Below, in pieces: positions 26,512 to 36,094 of a stretch of DNA of 64,000 nt (its first letter is position 1; every line of letters begins with the position of its first letter). Below the pieces are notes generated by a model. The model was given only the letters and a program-made list of their open reading frames with translations. It did no database searches and was not told where the DNA came from. Made by a program: the position numbers and the translations under genes. Source of the stretch: an uncultured Sphingomonadaceae bacterium (GTDB lineage Bacteria > Pseudomonadota > Alphaproteobacteria > Sphingomonadales > Sphingomonadaceae); contig CANMQE010000003.1 in NCBI GenBank assembly GCA_947499975.1, positions 1 through 64,000 on the forward strand. Direction: 5' to 3'.

Positions 26512-27867
26512 TCACTGACCGGCTACCGCCGCATTCTGGTTCGTCTTGTAGAAAAGGCGAAAAGCGATCTCCATGCCGCACAGCATGATGGCGCTGAAGC
26601 CGATATGGGCAAAATTCGCCCCTATCGGCCCCGCCATTGGAATGCTGAACGAGGCCACGGCGAAAAACGTGATGGTCGCCGTGATCGCAATACTCAAGAC
26701 GATGCCCGGCCTGTTCATGGCGAGCAGGGACGAGCGTGTTGGTGCCCCGATCATGATCAATGTTACGGCTGCCAACTGGGTGAGCAGCAAGGGATAGACC
26801 ATGCCGTAGTCCGATCCGAACAGCCATTTGATGCCTCTCTCTCCCACCACCGCAACGCCGACAATGATGAGGACGCCGATAGCACCAAGCACGAGCTGGA
26901 CCTTGGCCTTCACCGCGCGAACATCGCCAAACCGCTTGCGCGCCCACATGCGCGCAAGATCGGGGTAAAGCACCGTCTGCACATGGGTGGCGACCTGCTG
27001 CGCAACCTTGGCGAACCGTTTTGCCAGATGATAGATACCGGCCGATGTTGGCCCCGCCAGCGCACTGACGAGCAGCGTGTCGGCCTCGTGCGTCAGCGTG
27101 CGCAGCGCGCTCGACGCATTCGTGGACCAGGCGAAACTCATGAAACCCGGAAAGCGCGTGGTAAGGCCGGACACGCCAGCGCGCAGCGGATTGGCGATCT
27201 TCAGCAGCCCGATGGCGCGCGCGCCGAGAAACCCGAAAACCGCGGTGTCGATCAACTGGGCAATCGTCCAGATCGCCATGAAAGTCGGCAGATCGGCATT
27301 CGCTGCCCAGGCGACGGCCCCCATGGCGAGGCGCAGCGTCGCGGCAAACAGCTGGAAGTAGGCCAGCAGCTTGAACTGTCCGGCCATGCGCATCGCCGCT
27401 GTCGGCGTGCCCCGGATATTCAGCGCGATCGCGGGCGCGAAGATCATCAGGAGATAGAATTGCGAGGTTTCAAGACCGATCAGCGGCAGAATGAGGAGAC
27501 CGCCCGCCAGCATTACCCCGGCTGCAAGAAAGGCGCAGCCGAAATCCAGCAGCAGGCCGAGCAGGAACAACTCGCCCATGGCCTTGGGATCACTCTCGAT
27601 CTCTTCTTGCGAGCCGAACCTTATCAGCGGCTGCCAGCTTTCGAACCGGATCAGCTTCTCGCAAATCCTTCCGATAGTGAGGACGAGCGCGAAAATGCCG
27701 AACGCCTCCGGGCCCAGCGCCCTTGCTGCGACGATGGTGCTGAGCGCCATCACCACTGCAACGGCCACGCTGCCGGTCAGCAAATGCATGATGCTCCCCA
27801 GCCGGGAGAAAAGCATTCCCTTAAGATCGAATGCCGCCGGCGAGGAAGAAGAGCTGTCCCCCGTCAT
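26512..27867 (-). CDS. Wzx-type oligosaccharide flippase (MVF/PST superfamily)
   Basis: 451 residues from ATG 27867, which overlaps the polymerase gene stop by four bases. About twelve hydrophobic segments are seen, for example HLLTGSVAVAVVMALSTIVAA near the N-terminus, then FLLGLLLDFGCAFLAAGVM and later LLLTQLAAVTLIMIG. Charged cytoplasmic loops (EKLIRFESWQPLIRFG) match polysaccharide biosynthesis membrane proteins (PF01943/PF13440). It should flip the undecaprenyl-linked repeat unit to the periplasm. It lies next to the Wzy-type polymerase, so a Wzx/Wzy pathway is well supported. Confidence 0.88.
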   Translation of the reverse strand: MTGDSSSSSPAAFDLKGMLFSRLGSIMHLLTGSVAVAVVMALSTIVAARALGPEAFGIFALVLTIGRICEKLIRFESWQPLIRFGSQEEIESDPKAMGELFLLGLLLDFGCAFLAAGVMLAGGLLILPLIGLETSQFYLLMIFAPAIALNIRGTPTAAMRMAGQFKLLAYFQLFAATLRLAMGAVAWAANADLPTFMAIWTIAQLIDTAVFGFLGARAIGLLKIANPLRAGVSGLTTRFPGFMSFAWSTNASSALRTLTHEADTLLVSALAGPTSAGIYHLAKRFAKVAQQVATHVQTVLYPDLARMWARKRFGDVRAVKAKVQLVLGAIGVLIIVGVAVVGERGIKWLFGSDYGMVYPLLLTQLAAVTLIMIGAPTRSSLLAMNRPGIVLSIAITATITFFAVASFSIPMAGPIGANFAHIGFSAIMLCGMEIAFRLFYKTNQNAAVAGQ

Positions 27868-29216
27868 CGCACGGGAGCCGTGCCGTCGATCGGCGACGAT
27901 GAGGTGGCGCGGCGGGCAAAGACTGTCGCCATGGCGAGCAGGACGGGAAGTATCCAGACGCGCGAATACATATGAGGAATCGAGAACGTGTAGACATTGA
28001 AGACGAACACAACGGCCAGGATCATCGCGCCTTCCGTTCGACTTCGGCCGATCGCGACGAACGCGGCCCCCACCATCGTCAGGAGCACGATCAACAGCCC
28101 GACAAAACCAACGATGCCGCCTTCATTCAGGATCAGCAGGTGCAATTCATGCACTGGCGCGCCATAAACGCTCACTTCCCTGAAACGATCTACGCCCAGC
28201 CCGATCAGGATATTGTCGTCAGCCCTGTTCCAGGCTTCCTCGATGAGCAGGGAACGCCCGGTATATGTGCCCGCCTCCTCGATATTGCCGGTGGAGATTG
28301 CACCAGCCACGCGGTTTTCGAATGCCGAGGGCAGGGGAAGGCCTGATGCGAGGAACAGAGCCAGGCCAATGGCCCCCAGAACCACGGCGCGCAGCAGCAC
28401 GCGCAGCCCTGACACGGTGAAATACACGGCAACCGCTACGATACCCGCGACAAATCCCGTGAAGGAGCCGCTGGCCATCAAACCCCACACCAGCAACACG
28501 CCGCAAATGATGCCAAAGCTCAGCGGTATGGTGCGTTCACGGATCGAATAGAGCAGCATGGGGAGCGCAAAGGCAATCATTGCCCCATTCGGATTGGCTT
28601 CACCGGTCATGGCACCGACGCGGCCATTGCCGGTCAGGAAGCCATTGCCCAGCAAATCCTTCGTGTCCGCATTCTCGAACAGCAGCATTGCCGAGATGCC
28701 GATCAGTTGGGACACGGCAATCCCGAATACGAACAGCGCAGGCAGAATGCGCGTGAGGGAAAGCTGCTGTCCGGTAAGCAGCATCGGTAGCAGGAAAAAG
28801 GCGAACAGATATTGGGCCACCACGATCAGCCACCGGTCGACGCCGCCATTGACGATGGTGCCGATCAACAGGCCGGCGAGCATCAGCCCCAGCCCCATTA
28901 ACCAGAAGATCGTGAGATTGCCGAAGGGCCGCATGTTGATCTCGCCGCGAGACAGCATGACAACCAGTACGAGCGAAAGCAGCACATCGCTGAACGTCAG
29001 GCTGATCTGTCCGATGCGCAACAGCGCCCAGCCGCAGAAGAACACGGCGATGAGAAGGATGATCCGCGACAGGCGGCTGATCGGGCTGGCGCGATACCGT
29101 GCCTTTTCGAAAGGCGTCGTCGGGAAACCGAAGCCGGAGCGTTCTCGAGCGAAACCGCCGGGTTCGCCGGCCGGCCCTTGCCACGGCGCAGTCTGCAGAT
29201 CGGATGGCTCGCTCAT
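27864..29216 (-). CDS. O-antigen ligase/Wzy-type polymerase
   Basis: 450 residues from ATG 29216. About twelve membrane segments are visible. A periplasmic loop between the later helices holds the conserved region of O-antigen ligase/polymerases (PF04932): GRSLLIEEAWNRADDNILIG then GVDRFREVSVYGAPVHELHL, including the conserved H-x-L/H-N-type motif. It should polymerise repeat units in the periplasm or ligate chains. A Wzy role is favoured because it is coupled to a flippase gene and near a co-polymerase gene. It is divergent from the second sulfotransferase operon. Confidence 0.86.
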   Translation of the reverse strand: MSEPSDLQTAPWQGPAGEPGGFARERSGFGFPTTPFEKARYRASPISRLSRIILLIAVFFCGWALLRIGQISLTFSDVLLSLVLVVMLSRGEINMRPFGNLTIFWLMGLGLMLAGLLIGTIVNGGVDRWLIVVAQYLFAFFLLPMLLTGQQLSLTRILPALFVFGIAVSQLIGISAMLLFENADTKDLLGNGFLTGNGRVGAMTGEANPNGAMIAFALPMLLYSIRERTIPLSFGIICGVLLVWGLMASGSFTGFVAGIVAVAVYFTVSGLRVLLRAVVLGAIGLALFLASGLPLPSAFENRVAGAISTGNIEEAGTYTGRSLLIEEAWNRADDNILIGLGVDRFREVSVYGAPVHELHLLILNEGGIVGFVGLLIVLLTMVGAAFVAIGRSRTEGAMILAVVFVFNVYTFSIPHMYSRVWILPVLLAMATVFARRATSSSPIDGTAPVR

Positions 29217-29387
29217 TGTGCTTTTTTGCCACTCGCGGTGGCTGCGAACAACGGCTTATGAGTCAAGTTTGCGGCGCATTAGGGCTATGCGCCGCCTATA
29301 GGAATGGGCCGCCCGGATATACCATTGATACGTTGCCGCAATACCTAGCCAGTGGCAATCTGGAGGGAATCGACGCGGAGATCTCCA

Positions 29388-30371
29388 ATGCCGCAGAAAG
29401 GCCCTCTGAAGGTCATCTATATCGCGGGTTACGGTCGCAGCGGCACCACGCTTCTCGACATCGCGCTTGGCCAACAGCCGGGAGTTTTCGCGGCTGGCGA
29501 GCTGACCGCCCTTGCCCGTCACGTATGGAAGGAACGCGAGTTCTGCGCGTGCCGCAAACAGGCGGACGAGTGCGGCTTCTGGGCTCGCGTCAGTTCAGCC
29601 TGGCTGAACGGTCGGCAGCCCGGCGCGATGGATCGATACGGCAACCTGCTTGCCCGATCGGAATGGTTGATTGATCCACGGCGCCTCCTGTGGCGCTTCG
29701 GCGCAAGCAAGCAGGGCTCTGCCTATGCCGAAGCGACGCAGAACCTGCTGCAAGAGGTTGCGAATGCCTCGGGTTCGTCAGTGATCGTGGATTCATCCAA
29801 GCTGCCCGGCCGTGCAGCGGCACTCTTGTCGATCGAGGATATCGAGGTTTACGTCGTTCATATGGTGCGCGACGGGCGCGGAGTGGGCTGGTCGATGGCG
29901 AAGCCATACCAACGGTCGGTAGAGGACGGTATCCAGAAGGAACTGAAGCCGAACCCGATCTGGTACACGGCCGCGCGTTGGGCTTCTGTAAACCTGGGCG
30001 TGGAAATGCTGCGCCGCCGCCTGCCGCGCCAGCGGAGCATCCGCGTGCGCTACGAAGACTTCGTTGCCGATCCCGAACGCGCCGTGAAATCCGTCATGGC
30101 AATGGTCGGCCTGACTTACGAGCGGCCGCCGCAGGGCAAGGATGTAATGATCCCCCAGCACCAGATCGCGGGCAGCCGCCACCGCATGCAGAACGAGATC
30201 CGCATCAAGAAAGACAACGGATGGATGGCCCGCATGCCCCGCGCAAAGCGCCGCCTGTTCTCGGCCCTCGCCGCGCCCCTGCTCAGCAGATATGGCTATT
30301 TCGCATCCGACACCCCGGATGAAGACGCCCGGCTCTCACCAGAGAGCAAGGTGAGAGAGGAAGCGGCATGA
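29388..30371 (+). CDS. PAPS-dependent sulfotransferase (polysaccharide locus, 2)
   Basis: 327 residues from ATG 29388, with GGAG seven bases upstream. The 5'-phosphosulfate loop is AGYGRSGTTLLD (about 13-24). The 3'-phosphate region is VHMVRDGRGVGWSMA, and RVRYEDFVADPERAV is the usual Sulfotransfer signature downstream. A cysteine-containing insertion (FCACRKQADECGFW) lies after the first motif, as in several bacterial sulfotransferase-family proteins. It is not closely similar to the first sulfotransferase and so probably modifies another position. It is coupled by ATGA to a PL1 lyase gene. Confidence 0.87.
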   Translation: MPQKGPLKVIYIAGYGRSGTTLLDIALGQQPGVFAAGELTALARHVWKEREFCACRKQADECGFWARVSSAWLNGRQPGAMDRYGNLLARSEWLIDPRRLLWRFGASKQGSAYAEATQNLLQEVANASGSSVIVDSSKLPGRAAALLSIEDIEVYVVHMVRDGRGVGWSMAKPYQRSVEDGIQKELKPNPIWYTAARWASVNLGVEMLRRRLPRQRSIRVRYEDFVADPERAVKSVMAMVGLTYERPPQGKDVMIPQHQIAGSRHRMQNEIRIKKDNGWMARMPRAKRRLFSALAAPLLSRYGYFASDTPDEDARLSPESKVREEAA

Positions 30372-31738
30372 ACGTCAAACCGGCAGGCGTCTGGCGCAAG
30401 GCACCGTTCCTCGCGCTGTTGGGAGCCACCGCCCCACTCGCGTCCTGTTCTGTGGAAGTGGATGCAAAGCCGCCGGGCGAGCCGCAGGTCGCGACCGAGC
30501 GACCCGCCTTCCCCGCTGCCATCGGGCACGGCGCAAGCGCGCTTGGTGGGCAGGGTGGCCGCATCATCCACGTGACCAACCACGATGATGCCGGGCCCGG
30601 CTCCTTGCGCGACTGCCTGACAGCAGAGGGCAGGCGCGTGTGCGTATTTGCGGTGGGCGGCACCTTCCGCTTCACCACCAGGCCGCCCATGATCCAGAAC
30701 CCCTATCTCACGCTGGCCGGCCAGACGGCGCCCGGGGGTAGCGTGGTCATCACTCATACTGGCGGTTCTACCGCCCGCACGCCCATCGTCGTCAAGGACA
30801 CGCACGATGTCATCATTCGCCATGTGAGGGTCCGGCTGGACCGGTTGAGCGAAAACCGGAAAAGCGACGACGGCATTACGATCGAGAACAGCCGCAACGT
30901 CATCGTCGATCACGTAAGCGCGAGCTGGGCCAGTGACGAACTGATCAACGGCTATGGTGACAACGACAACATCACCATCAGCAACTCGATCTTTTCCTAC
31001 GGCATTCCCAGTCACGACAAGTGCGCCCTGCTCGCCAGCGATCCGCAGGATGCCCAGAAGCTGAGCTTCATCGGCAACATCTGCGCGCACAATGGCGACC
31101 GCAATCCGGACATCAATTTCCCGCCGGAATCCTGCGCAGAGGTGGTCAACAACGTGCTCTACAACGCGCAATCGCAATTCGCCGAGGTGTGGGAAGGTTT
31201 CGGCGGCAGCCCCGTATCCATCGTGGGCAACACTTTCATCGCCGGATCGGACACGCGCATTGTCGCACAGGGTATCGCGCGCAACACGATCGGCTCAACA
31301 GGCACGGCGCAGATCTACATCTGGGACAATGATTTTCACGGCGATTTCGATCACATTTCCGGCACCGCCCGTTCGGCACAGGTGGAGCGGCCGCCCTGCC
31401 CGCTGACGATTGATCCTCTGGAAGCGGCAGAGGCCTATGCCGGTGTGCTGGCAACTGCAGGCGCATGGCCACGCGACGCGATCGATACGCAGGTCGTCAG
31501 CGATATCGAGAACCGGCGCGGCAAGATCATCAGGACACCGGGGAGCATCGTTGAATTGCCTGGCGGCGAACCCTATCCGGATAGCGACAGGGACGGGATG
31601 GACGACCGCTGGGAAGTGAGCCACGGTGCCGATCCGCAGGTTGCCGATACGTGGGAAGACACCAATGCAGACGGCATCTCGAATTTCGAGGAGTTCCTTT
31701 CCTATCGTGAGAGCATCTTGAGCGAGGGGGCGCTGTGA
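30368..31738 (+). CDS. Exported polysaccharide lyase family 1 (pectate-lyase-like) with C-terminal calcium-binding repeats
   Basis: 456 residues; ATG overlaps the sulfotransferase stop (ATGA). The N-terminus has a basic start, a hydrophobic core and the possible lipobox LASC at about residue 27. The body is a right-handed beta-helix of the PL1 type: GGRIIHVTNHDDAGPGSLRDC, then VKDTHDVIIRHVRVRLD, and NVIVDHVSASWASDELI. It ends in calcium-binding DxDxDG-type loops, DSDRDGMDDRWE and DTNADGISNFEEF, like thrombospondin type 3/dockerin repeats. It would cleave uronic-acid-containing chains by beta-elimination in the periplasm or at the surface. As it sits within a biosynthetic operon, it may trim the organism's own polymer. 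Confidence 0.86.
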   Translation: MNVKPAGVWRKAPFLALLGATAPLASCSVEVDAKPPGEPQVATERPAFPAAIGHGASALGGQGGRIIHVTNHDDAGPGSLRDCLTAEGRRVCVFAVGGTFRFTTRPPMIQNPYLTLAGQTAPGGSVVITHTGGSTARTPIVVKDTHDVIIRHVRVRLDRLSENRKSDDGITIENSRNVIVDHVSASWASDELINGYGDNDNITISNSIFSYGIPSHDKCALLASDPQDAQKLSFIGNICAHNGDRNPDINFPPESCAEVVNNVLYNAQSQFAEVWEGFGGSPVSIVGNTFIAGSDTRIVAQGIARNTIGSTGTAQIYIWDNDFHGDFDHISGTARSAQVERPPCPLTIDPLEAAEAYAGVLATAGAWPRDAIDTQVVSDIENRRGKIIRTPGSIVELPGGEPYPDSDRDGMDDRWEVSHGADPQVADTWEDTNADGISNFEEFLSYRESILSEGAL

Positions 31739-32928
31739 CGCGAATCGCCGAACCAGCGGCCGAGATCACCGCGCAAAGCGGCGCGGCTTCGAACAGGAAA
31801 ATGACGATCTGCTATCCTTTTGCCGGAGACAGCGTTGGCGGCAGCCACGTTTCCTTGCGCGGATTGCTGAAGAACCTCGATCCGGCGCAATATCGCCTGC
31901 TCCTCGTGCCGGAATTTTCCGACGGCGCGATAGCGGCGCATTTTGCGGATTTCGATCTCTACGAGAACCCGGCACGGCCAAGGGGATCCTTCACCCCGGG
32001 CGAGCAATTCAGCGTGTCCAAGTTCCTCAGCACCTTTACCGGCCTGAAGGAACGGGTCCGCTTCCTTCGCGAGCATGGCGTCGATATCGTCCACACCAAT
32101 GACGGGCGCACCCATGCCACATGGTCGCTGGCCGCGCGCCTCGCAGGGGCGCGGCTGGTGTGGCACCACAGGGCCGATCCCGATGCCCTGGGCCTGCGCC
32201 TGCTGGCACCGCTCGCGGCGAGCAGGGTGCTCACCGTGTCGCAATTCTCCCTTCCCAAAAAACAGATCTGGAGCGCGGCGAACAAGGCGGAAGTGGTTTT
32301 TAGCCCGTTCGACACGTCGATAAAGGCAGATCGTGACGAAGCCCGCCAGCGCATTTTAGGCCACGCCGATCTTCCTGCCGATGCAATACTGCTGGGCTAT
32401 TTCGGCAGCTTCGTTCCGCGCAAGCGCCCGTTGCTGTTCGTGGATGTGATCGCGGAACTTCGCTCCCGTTCCAACCGGCCCATTTACGGCCTGATGTTCG
32501 GCGAAGCGAAGATCCCGCAGATGGACGAAGCCTTGCGCGCGCATATCGCGAAAACCGGAATGCAGGATGCTGTCCGGCTGATGGGTTTCCAGTCTCCGGG
32601 GCATGAATGGATTGCTGGCTGCGACACGCTGCTGGTGCCCGCCGTCAGTGAGCCGCTGGGCCGGACGCTGGTGGAGGCGATGATGGTGAAGACGCCCGTC
32701 GTTGCCACCAGATCGGGCGGCAATGTCGAGGCGCTTGCCGGAGAGTGCGGCCTATTGGTCGAACCCGAGAATGCGGCCGCCCTTGCCGATGGCGTGGAAG
32801 CCATCCTCGAAGATCCGCAGGCCACGCAGCAGGTGCTGGACCGCGCCGCGATTTCTGCGCGGGAGCGGTTCAGCGAACAGCGCCACGCGCAGACCATCAG
32901 GCGGGTTTACGACGATCTTCTGACATAG
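31735..32928 (+). CDS. Glycosyltransferase family 4
   Basis: 397 residues from GTG 31735, which overlaps the lyase gene stop (GTGA). The frame opens with MTRIAEPAAE followed by a GT-B start at TICYPFAGDSVGGSHVSLRG. The linker has DIVHTNDGRTHATWSLAARLAG. The C-domain shows LGYFGSFVPRKRPLLFVDVI and the nucleotide-sugar motif in PAVSEPLGRTLVEAMMVKTPVVAT. Third gene of the coupled operon sulfotransferase-lyase-GT4. It is convergent with the beta-barrel gene after only 14 bases. Confidence 0.88.
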   Translation: MTRIAEPAAEITAQSGAASNRKMTICYPFAGDSVGGSHVSLRGLLKNLDPAQYRLLLVPEFSDGAIAAHFADFDLYENPARPRGSFTPGEQFSVSKFLSTFTGLKERVRFLREHGVDIVHTNDGRTHATWSLAARLAGARLVWHHRADPDALGLRLLAPLAASRVLTVSQFSLPKKQIWSAANKAEVVFSPFDTSIKADRDEARQRILGHADLPADAILLGYFGSFVPRKRPLLFVDVIAELRSRSNRPIYGLMFGEAKIPQMDEALRAHIAKTGMQDAVRLMGFQSPGHEWIAGCDTLLVPAVSEPLGRTLVEAMMVKTPVVATRSGGNVEALAGECGLLVEPENAAALADGVEAILEDPQATQQVLDRAAISARERFSEQRHAQTIRRVYDDLLT

Positions 32929-32942
32929 AGAGAACCCGTTCG

Positions 32943-34178
32943 TCAGAAGCGAAGGCGTGCGCCGATGCTGGCCCGGTATTTGGCAAACTGTTCCGATGGA
33001 AGGTCGCTCGACCTGTCGGCTGCATCGACCTCGGCAATCAGGGACAGCCTGCGGTTGACGAGATATTCCGCCGCGATCCCCGCCCTGAGCAGGTCCTCTT
33101 CCACACCGCTGCCGATGAACTTGCTGCGCACCCAGCCAAGACCCGCACGACCGTAAAGGTTATGCCTTACCTCTACCTGGCCGGTAACCGATACCCGCGT
33201 ATCGGTACGCGCCTGCGCACCGCCCCTGAACGTGGCGACATCGCCGTTGAAAGCTTCCACGAGAACGGCGAACCTGCGCGTCGGCAGATAGGTGATCGCG
33301 ACATCGGCGGAAAGGCCGGTGCGCGCGTCTCTCAAAGGATCGCTCGGATCGAAGCGGAATAAACCCACCCGCGCCCGGCCACGCAGCCGCTCGCTCTCGG
33401 CGAAGCTGACACCGACCTGCGCACCGTAGGTTTTCGCGTCGCGGTCTGGACTGGAAAGGGTCTGTTCCAGCCTGAAGTTTCGCGAGGTGACGAAGCCTGT
33501 AAGGGTCGCATAGATCGGGCCGCTTACCCTGTAGCCAGCCGTTGCCGAACCGGAGAACGTCTCGAGTTCGCGTTCGTCGTCCAGTGGCGAGACGGCATCG
33601 ATCTTCCGGTAACCCGCGGTGAGCGATATGAGCGTTCGGGCACCTGTTCGGCGATAGGCAGCGTTTGCGAATGTCGTGTCGAGAAGACGCGGCCCCGGCC
33701 CCGCCAGATCGCGCGCTTCCGGGTCGCTGCGATCCTCCTTCAGCCGGGCATAGCCGGCATCCAGAACCAGTTGATCGGCGGCGTTGGGGCTGTAGGCGAA
33801 CTGCGCGCTTGCCCCGTAGATGTCGGAGTTCTCGGTTGAGAAATCGGCGAACCGCGAAAACTCGGCAAAGGTGGCCAGATCGAAACGGATGCTGCCGTTT
33901 TCCACCCGCGCATTCAGCTCGGGCCGGACGATGATTTCGACGTCGCTGATCTCCAGGCCATCTGGGCTCGCCAGAACGTTGCTGTCATACGTAGCGTCGG
34001 CCAGAACCTGGGGCGACACCAGCACCGGGCCGACGGTAATCGGCGCGATCTCGTATTCCGGGTCGTCGCCCTGAACGAGGGGTGCGATGGTGGTCTGGGC
34101 GAATGCACTGGTGGAAGACGCCAGCATTCCCAGCGTGAAGCCAATGCCGGCCTTCCTGCGACCGTTCACGAACCGCAT
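32943..34178 (-). CDS. Outer-membrane beta-barrel protein of an exopolysaccharide locus (BBP2-like)
   Basis: 411 residues; ATG 34178 overlaps the Wza-like stop by one base (TGATG). A signal peptide (KAGIGFTLGMLASSTSAFAQ) is followed by a short linker and many amphipathic strands (SIRFDLATFAEFSRF, ASAQFAYSPNAADQLVLDAGYARL, VSVTGQVEVRHNLYGRAGLGW), ending in RASIGARLRF with the terminal aromatic of a barrel protein. Such barrels are commonly encoded next to Wza-like export proteins in Sphingomonadales. It may serve as the outer-membrane exit or a partner of the Wza-like ring; that role is inference. Confidence 0.82.
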   Translation of the reverse strand: MRFVNGRRKAGIGFTLGMLASSTSAFAQTTIAPLVQGDDPEYEIAPITVGPVLVSPQVLADATYDSNVLASPDGLEISDVEIIVRPELNARVENGSIRFDLATFAEFSRFADFSTENSDIYGASAQFAYSPNAADQLVLDAGYARLKEDRSDPEARDLAGPGPRLLDTTFANAAYRRTGARTLISLTAGYRKIDAVSPLDDERELETFSGSATAGYRVSGPIYATLTGFVTSRNFRLEQTLSSPDRDAKTYGAQVGVSFAESERLRGRARVGLFRFDPSDPLRDARTGLSADVAITYLPTRRFAVLVEAFNGDVATFRGGAQARTDTRVSVTGQVEVRHNLYGRAGLGWVRSKFIGSGVEEDLLRAGIAAEYLVNRRLSLIAEVDAADRSSDLPSEQFAKYRASIGARLRF

Positions 34179-34753
34179 CAGAACCAGCGCTCGTAAACTT
34201 CGATGCGATCGCCCGGCAGGATGACGCTGTTCTCCGTGGCGACGGCGGTGGTGGGCTTATCGCCAACCATCCGGGTCACCGCCACCTCGTCAGTGGCCGC
34301 ACGATAGGTGTAACCCCCCGCCATCGAGATCGCTGCAAAGACCGTCAGGCCCTGGCGATAGGCGTATTCGCCCGGCTGGCGAACCTCGCCCATGATGTAG
34401 ATCGGGCGCAGTTCGAGCGGCTGCACCGTCACGTTCGGGTTGTTCAGAACCTGCTGCTGCGCCAGCTTGGTTTCGATGGCGCTCTGCATTTCGGTATAGG
34501 TCATGCCTGCTGCCGCGACCTGATTGATAAGCGGAAGCGCGACCGATCCCGTTTCATCGATGATATAGTCACCGGACATGGCATCCAGATCCTGGACAGA
34601 GACGCGGATCTTGTCCCCGGGGGCAAGCTTCACTTCTGTCGCGCTGATGCTGTCCAGCGATGGCAGATTGCCCATCCCGCTGGAGCATGCCCCGGTCAGC
34701 GCAAGGCACATGGCCGCTGCCAGGATGTGAAATCGTTTGTGAAACCCCATCAT
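34178..34753 (-). CDS. Polysaccharide export lipoprotein, Wza/OPX family
   Basis: 191 residues from ATG 34753 (a second ATG follows immediately). The lipobox LTGAC is at about residue 22. The Poly_export domain begins at KLAPGDKIRVSVQDLDAMSGDY and runs through GSVALPLINQVAAAGMT. One SLBB domain follows (PIYIMGEVRQPGEYAYRQG, then VFAAISMAGGYTYRA). It is a short member of the family without a transmembrane C-terminal helix, so it probably needs the beta-barrel protein encoded just downstream to cross the outer membrane. It partners the Wzc-like co-polymerase. Confidence 0.92.
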   Translation of the reverse strand: MMGFHKRFHILAAAMCLALTGACSSGMGNLPSLDSISATEVKLAPGDKIRVSVQDLDAMSGDYIIDETGSVALPLINQVAAAGMTYTEMQSAIETKLAQQQVLNNPNVTVQPLELRPIYIMGEVRQPGEYAYRQGLTVFAAISMAGGYTYRAATDEVAVTRMVGDKPTTAVATENSVILPGDRIEVYERWF

Positions 34754-34845
34754 GCTTTACCCCTTTATCGTCATCTCTTCCTTCGACCGAATTCCAAGAT
34801 CCTTGCCTATCAAGGCCTATCCTGAAAGTCATTTCAGGACATTAA

Positions 34846-36090
34846 TCAGTCATACGCCGCTAAATGATCGTTAGCAATTTCGGCGAGGCGGCGCCCGACA
34901 TGGGCCGTCTGTTCGGGCGAAAGCGTGTGATCGACCTGGAACATGATCGTTTCTTTCGCCAGACGGCGCGCGTTCAAAAGATCTCCGTCGCGTTCTACGG
35001 TCTGATCATCGAATGCAGCCTCGCGGCTCATGTCAGGGCATGATCCGCTGCCGCACTGAATACCTTCGGCCATCAGGCGGGCAATGATGTCGGATCGCGA
35101 GGTTCCGGGAGATAGGCGGTCAAGGTCCAGCCGGACATAGGCCTTGTAATAGGCATGCGTCGCCTCTTGCGGCAGGTGCATCGGCGAAACGGCGGGGCTC
35201 TTGCACGCCTCTTCGATCAGGGTCTGTGCATTGTCGCGGCGGCGCGCTACCCAGCTGTCCAGCTTCGCCAATTGCTTGCGCCCGATGGCCGCCTGCATCT
35301 CCGTCATGCGGAAATTGCTGCCGAAGCGATCGTGGAGATATCTGAATTCCCCCGGCGCCGAGTTCGACGGCGTGCGCAACTGGATGGGATCCTTGCCGTG
35401 ATCCTTATATGCCCAGGCCGCGCGCCAGACATCCTGGTCCTGCATCACGAGCATTCCGCCCTCGCCGCCGGTCGACATGATCTTGTCGGTACAGAACGAA
35501 AAGCTGCCCGCGTCGCCAAACGACCCGACCTGCCGGCCATTCCATGTCGCGCCGTGTGCCTGTGCGCAGTCCTCGATCAGGAAGAGGCCGTTCGCGGAGG
35601 TGATCGCGCCCAGCCGATCCATGTCGCAGGGCTGCCCGGCCAGGTGCACGCATACGATGGCACGCGTTTTCTCGCCAACGAGCCGCTCCACCGAGGCCGG
35701 ATCGATATTCTGCGTTTCCACCTCGACATCGGCAAAGGCAGGCCGCGCGCCCACGGCGAGCACTGCGCTGACCGTGGCGAAGAAGCTGCGCGCCGGAACA
35801 ATCACCTCGTCGCCGGGCCCTACGCCGAGCGCGCGCAGAGCAAGTTCGATGGAGACCGTACCATTGCTGACAGCGATGGCATGTTCCGCATTTACATAAT
35901 CCGCGAATTCCGTCTCGAACGCCCGCGTCTGCTCCCCGTGTACCAGCGCGTTGACCTTGCCCGACTCCAGCACCTGTCGGACGGCCTCGATCTCGTCATC
36001 GTCATGCTGTGGCCAGTGCGACGTTACGGCTATCGGCATTTCGGCCCTGGCTTCTCGCGGGGGTGCGGCAGTTTGTGTGCTCTGCTCCAT
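34846..36090 (-). CDS. DegT/DnrJ/EryC1-family sugar aminotransferase
   Basis: 414 residues from ATG 36090. Features of PLP-dependent nucleotide-sugar aminotransferases are clear: AIAVSNGTVSIELALRALGV, GDEVIVPARSFFATVSAVL, LIEDCAQAHGATW (the PLP-ring Asp), and SFSFCTDKIMSTGGEGGML with the Schiff-base lysine. It should transfer an amino group to C4 (or C3) of a keto-sugar. It lies four bases after the end of the FlaA1/CapD dehydratase gene, so the pair fits a UDP-4-amino-4,6-dideoxy-HexNAc route as in PglF/PglE. The exact sugar is inference. Confidence 0.9.
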   Translation of the reverse strand: MEQSTQTAAPPREARAEMPIAVTSHWPQHDDDEIEAVRQVLESGKVNALVHGEQTRAFETEFADYVNAEHAIAVSNGTVSIELALRALGVGPGDEVIVPARSFFATVSAVLAVGARPAFADVEVETQNIDPASVERLVGEKTRAIVCVHLAGQPCDMDRLGAITSANGLFLIEDCAQAHGATWNGRQVGSFGDAGSFSFCTDKIMSTGGEGGMLVMQDQDVWRAAWAYKDHGKDPIQLRTPSNSAPGEFRYLHDRFGSNFRMTEMQAAIGRKQLAKLDSWVARRRDNAQTLIEEACKSPAVSPMHLPQEATHAYYKAYVRLDLDRLSPGTSRSDIIARLMAEGIQCGSGSCPDMSREAAFDDQTVERDGDLLNARRLAKETIMFQVDHTLSPEQTAHVGRRLAEIANDHLAAYD

Positions 36091-36094
36091 CTGC

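Noticed and set aside
26194..27975. Long plus-strand open frame across the flippase gene
   Set aside because: Antisense to a clear membrane protein; Arg/Gln/His-rich with no family likeness.
30296..31177. Minus-strand open frame across the lyase gene
   Set aside because: Shadow of the PL1 gene; no ribosome-binding site or motif.
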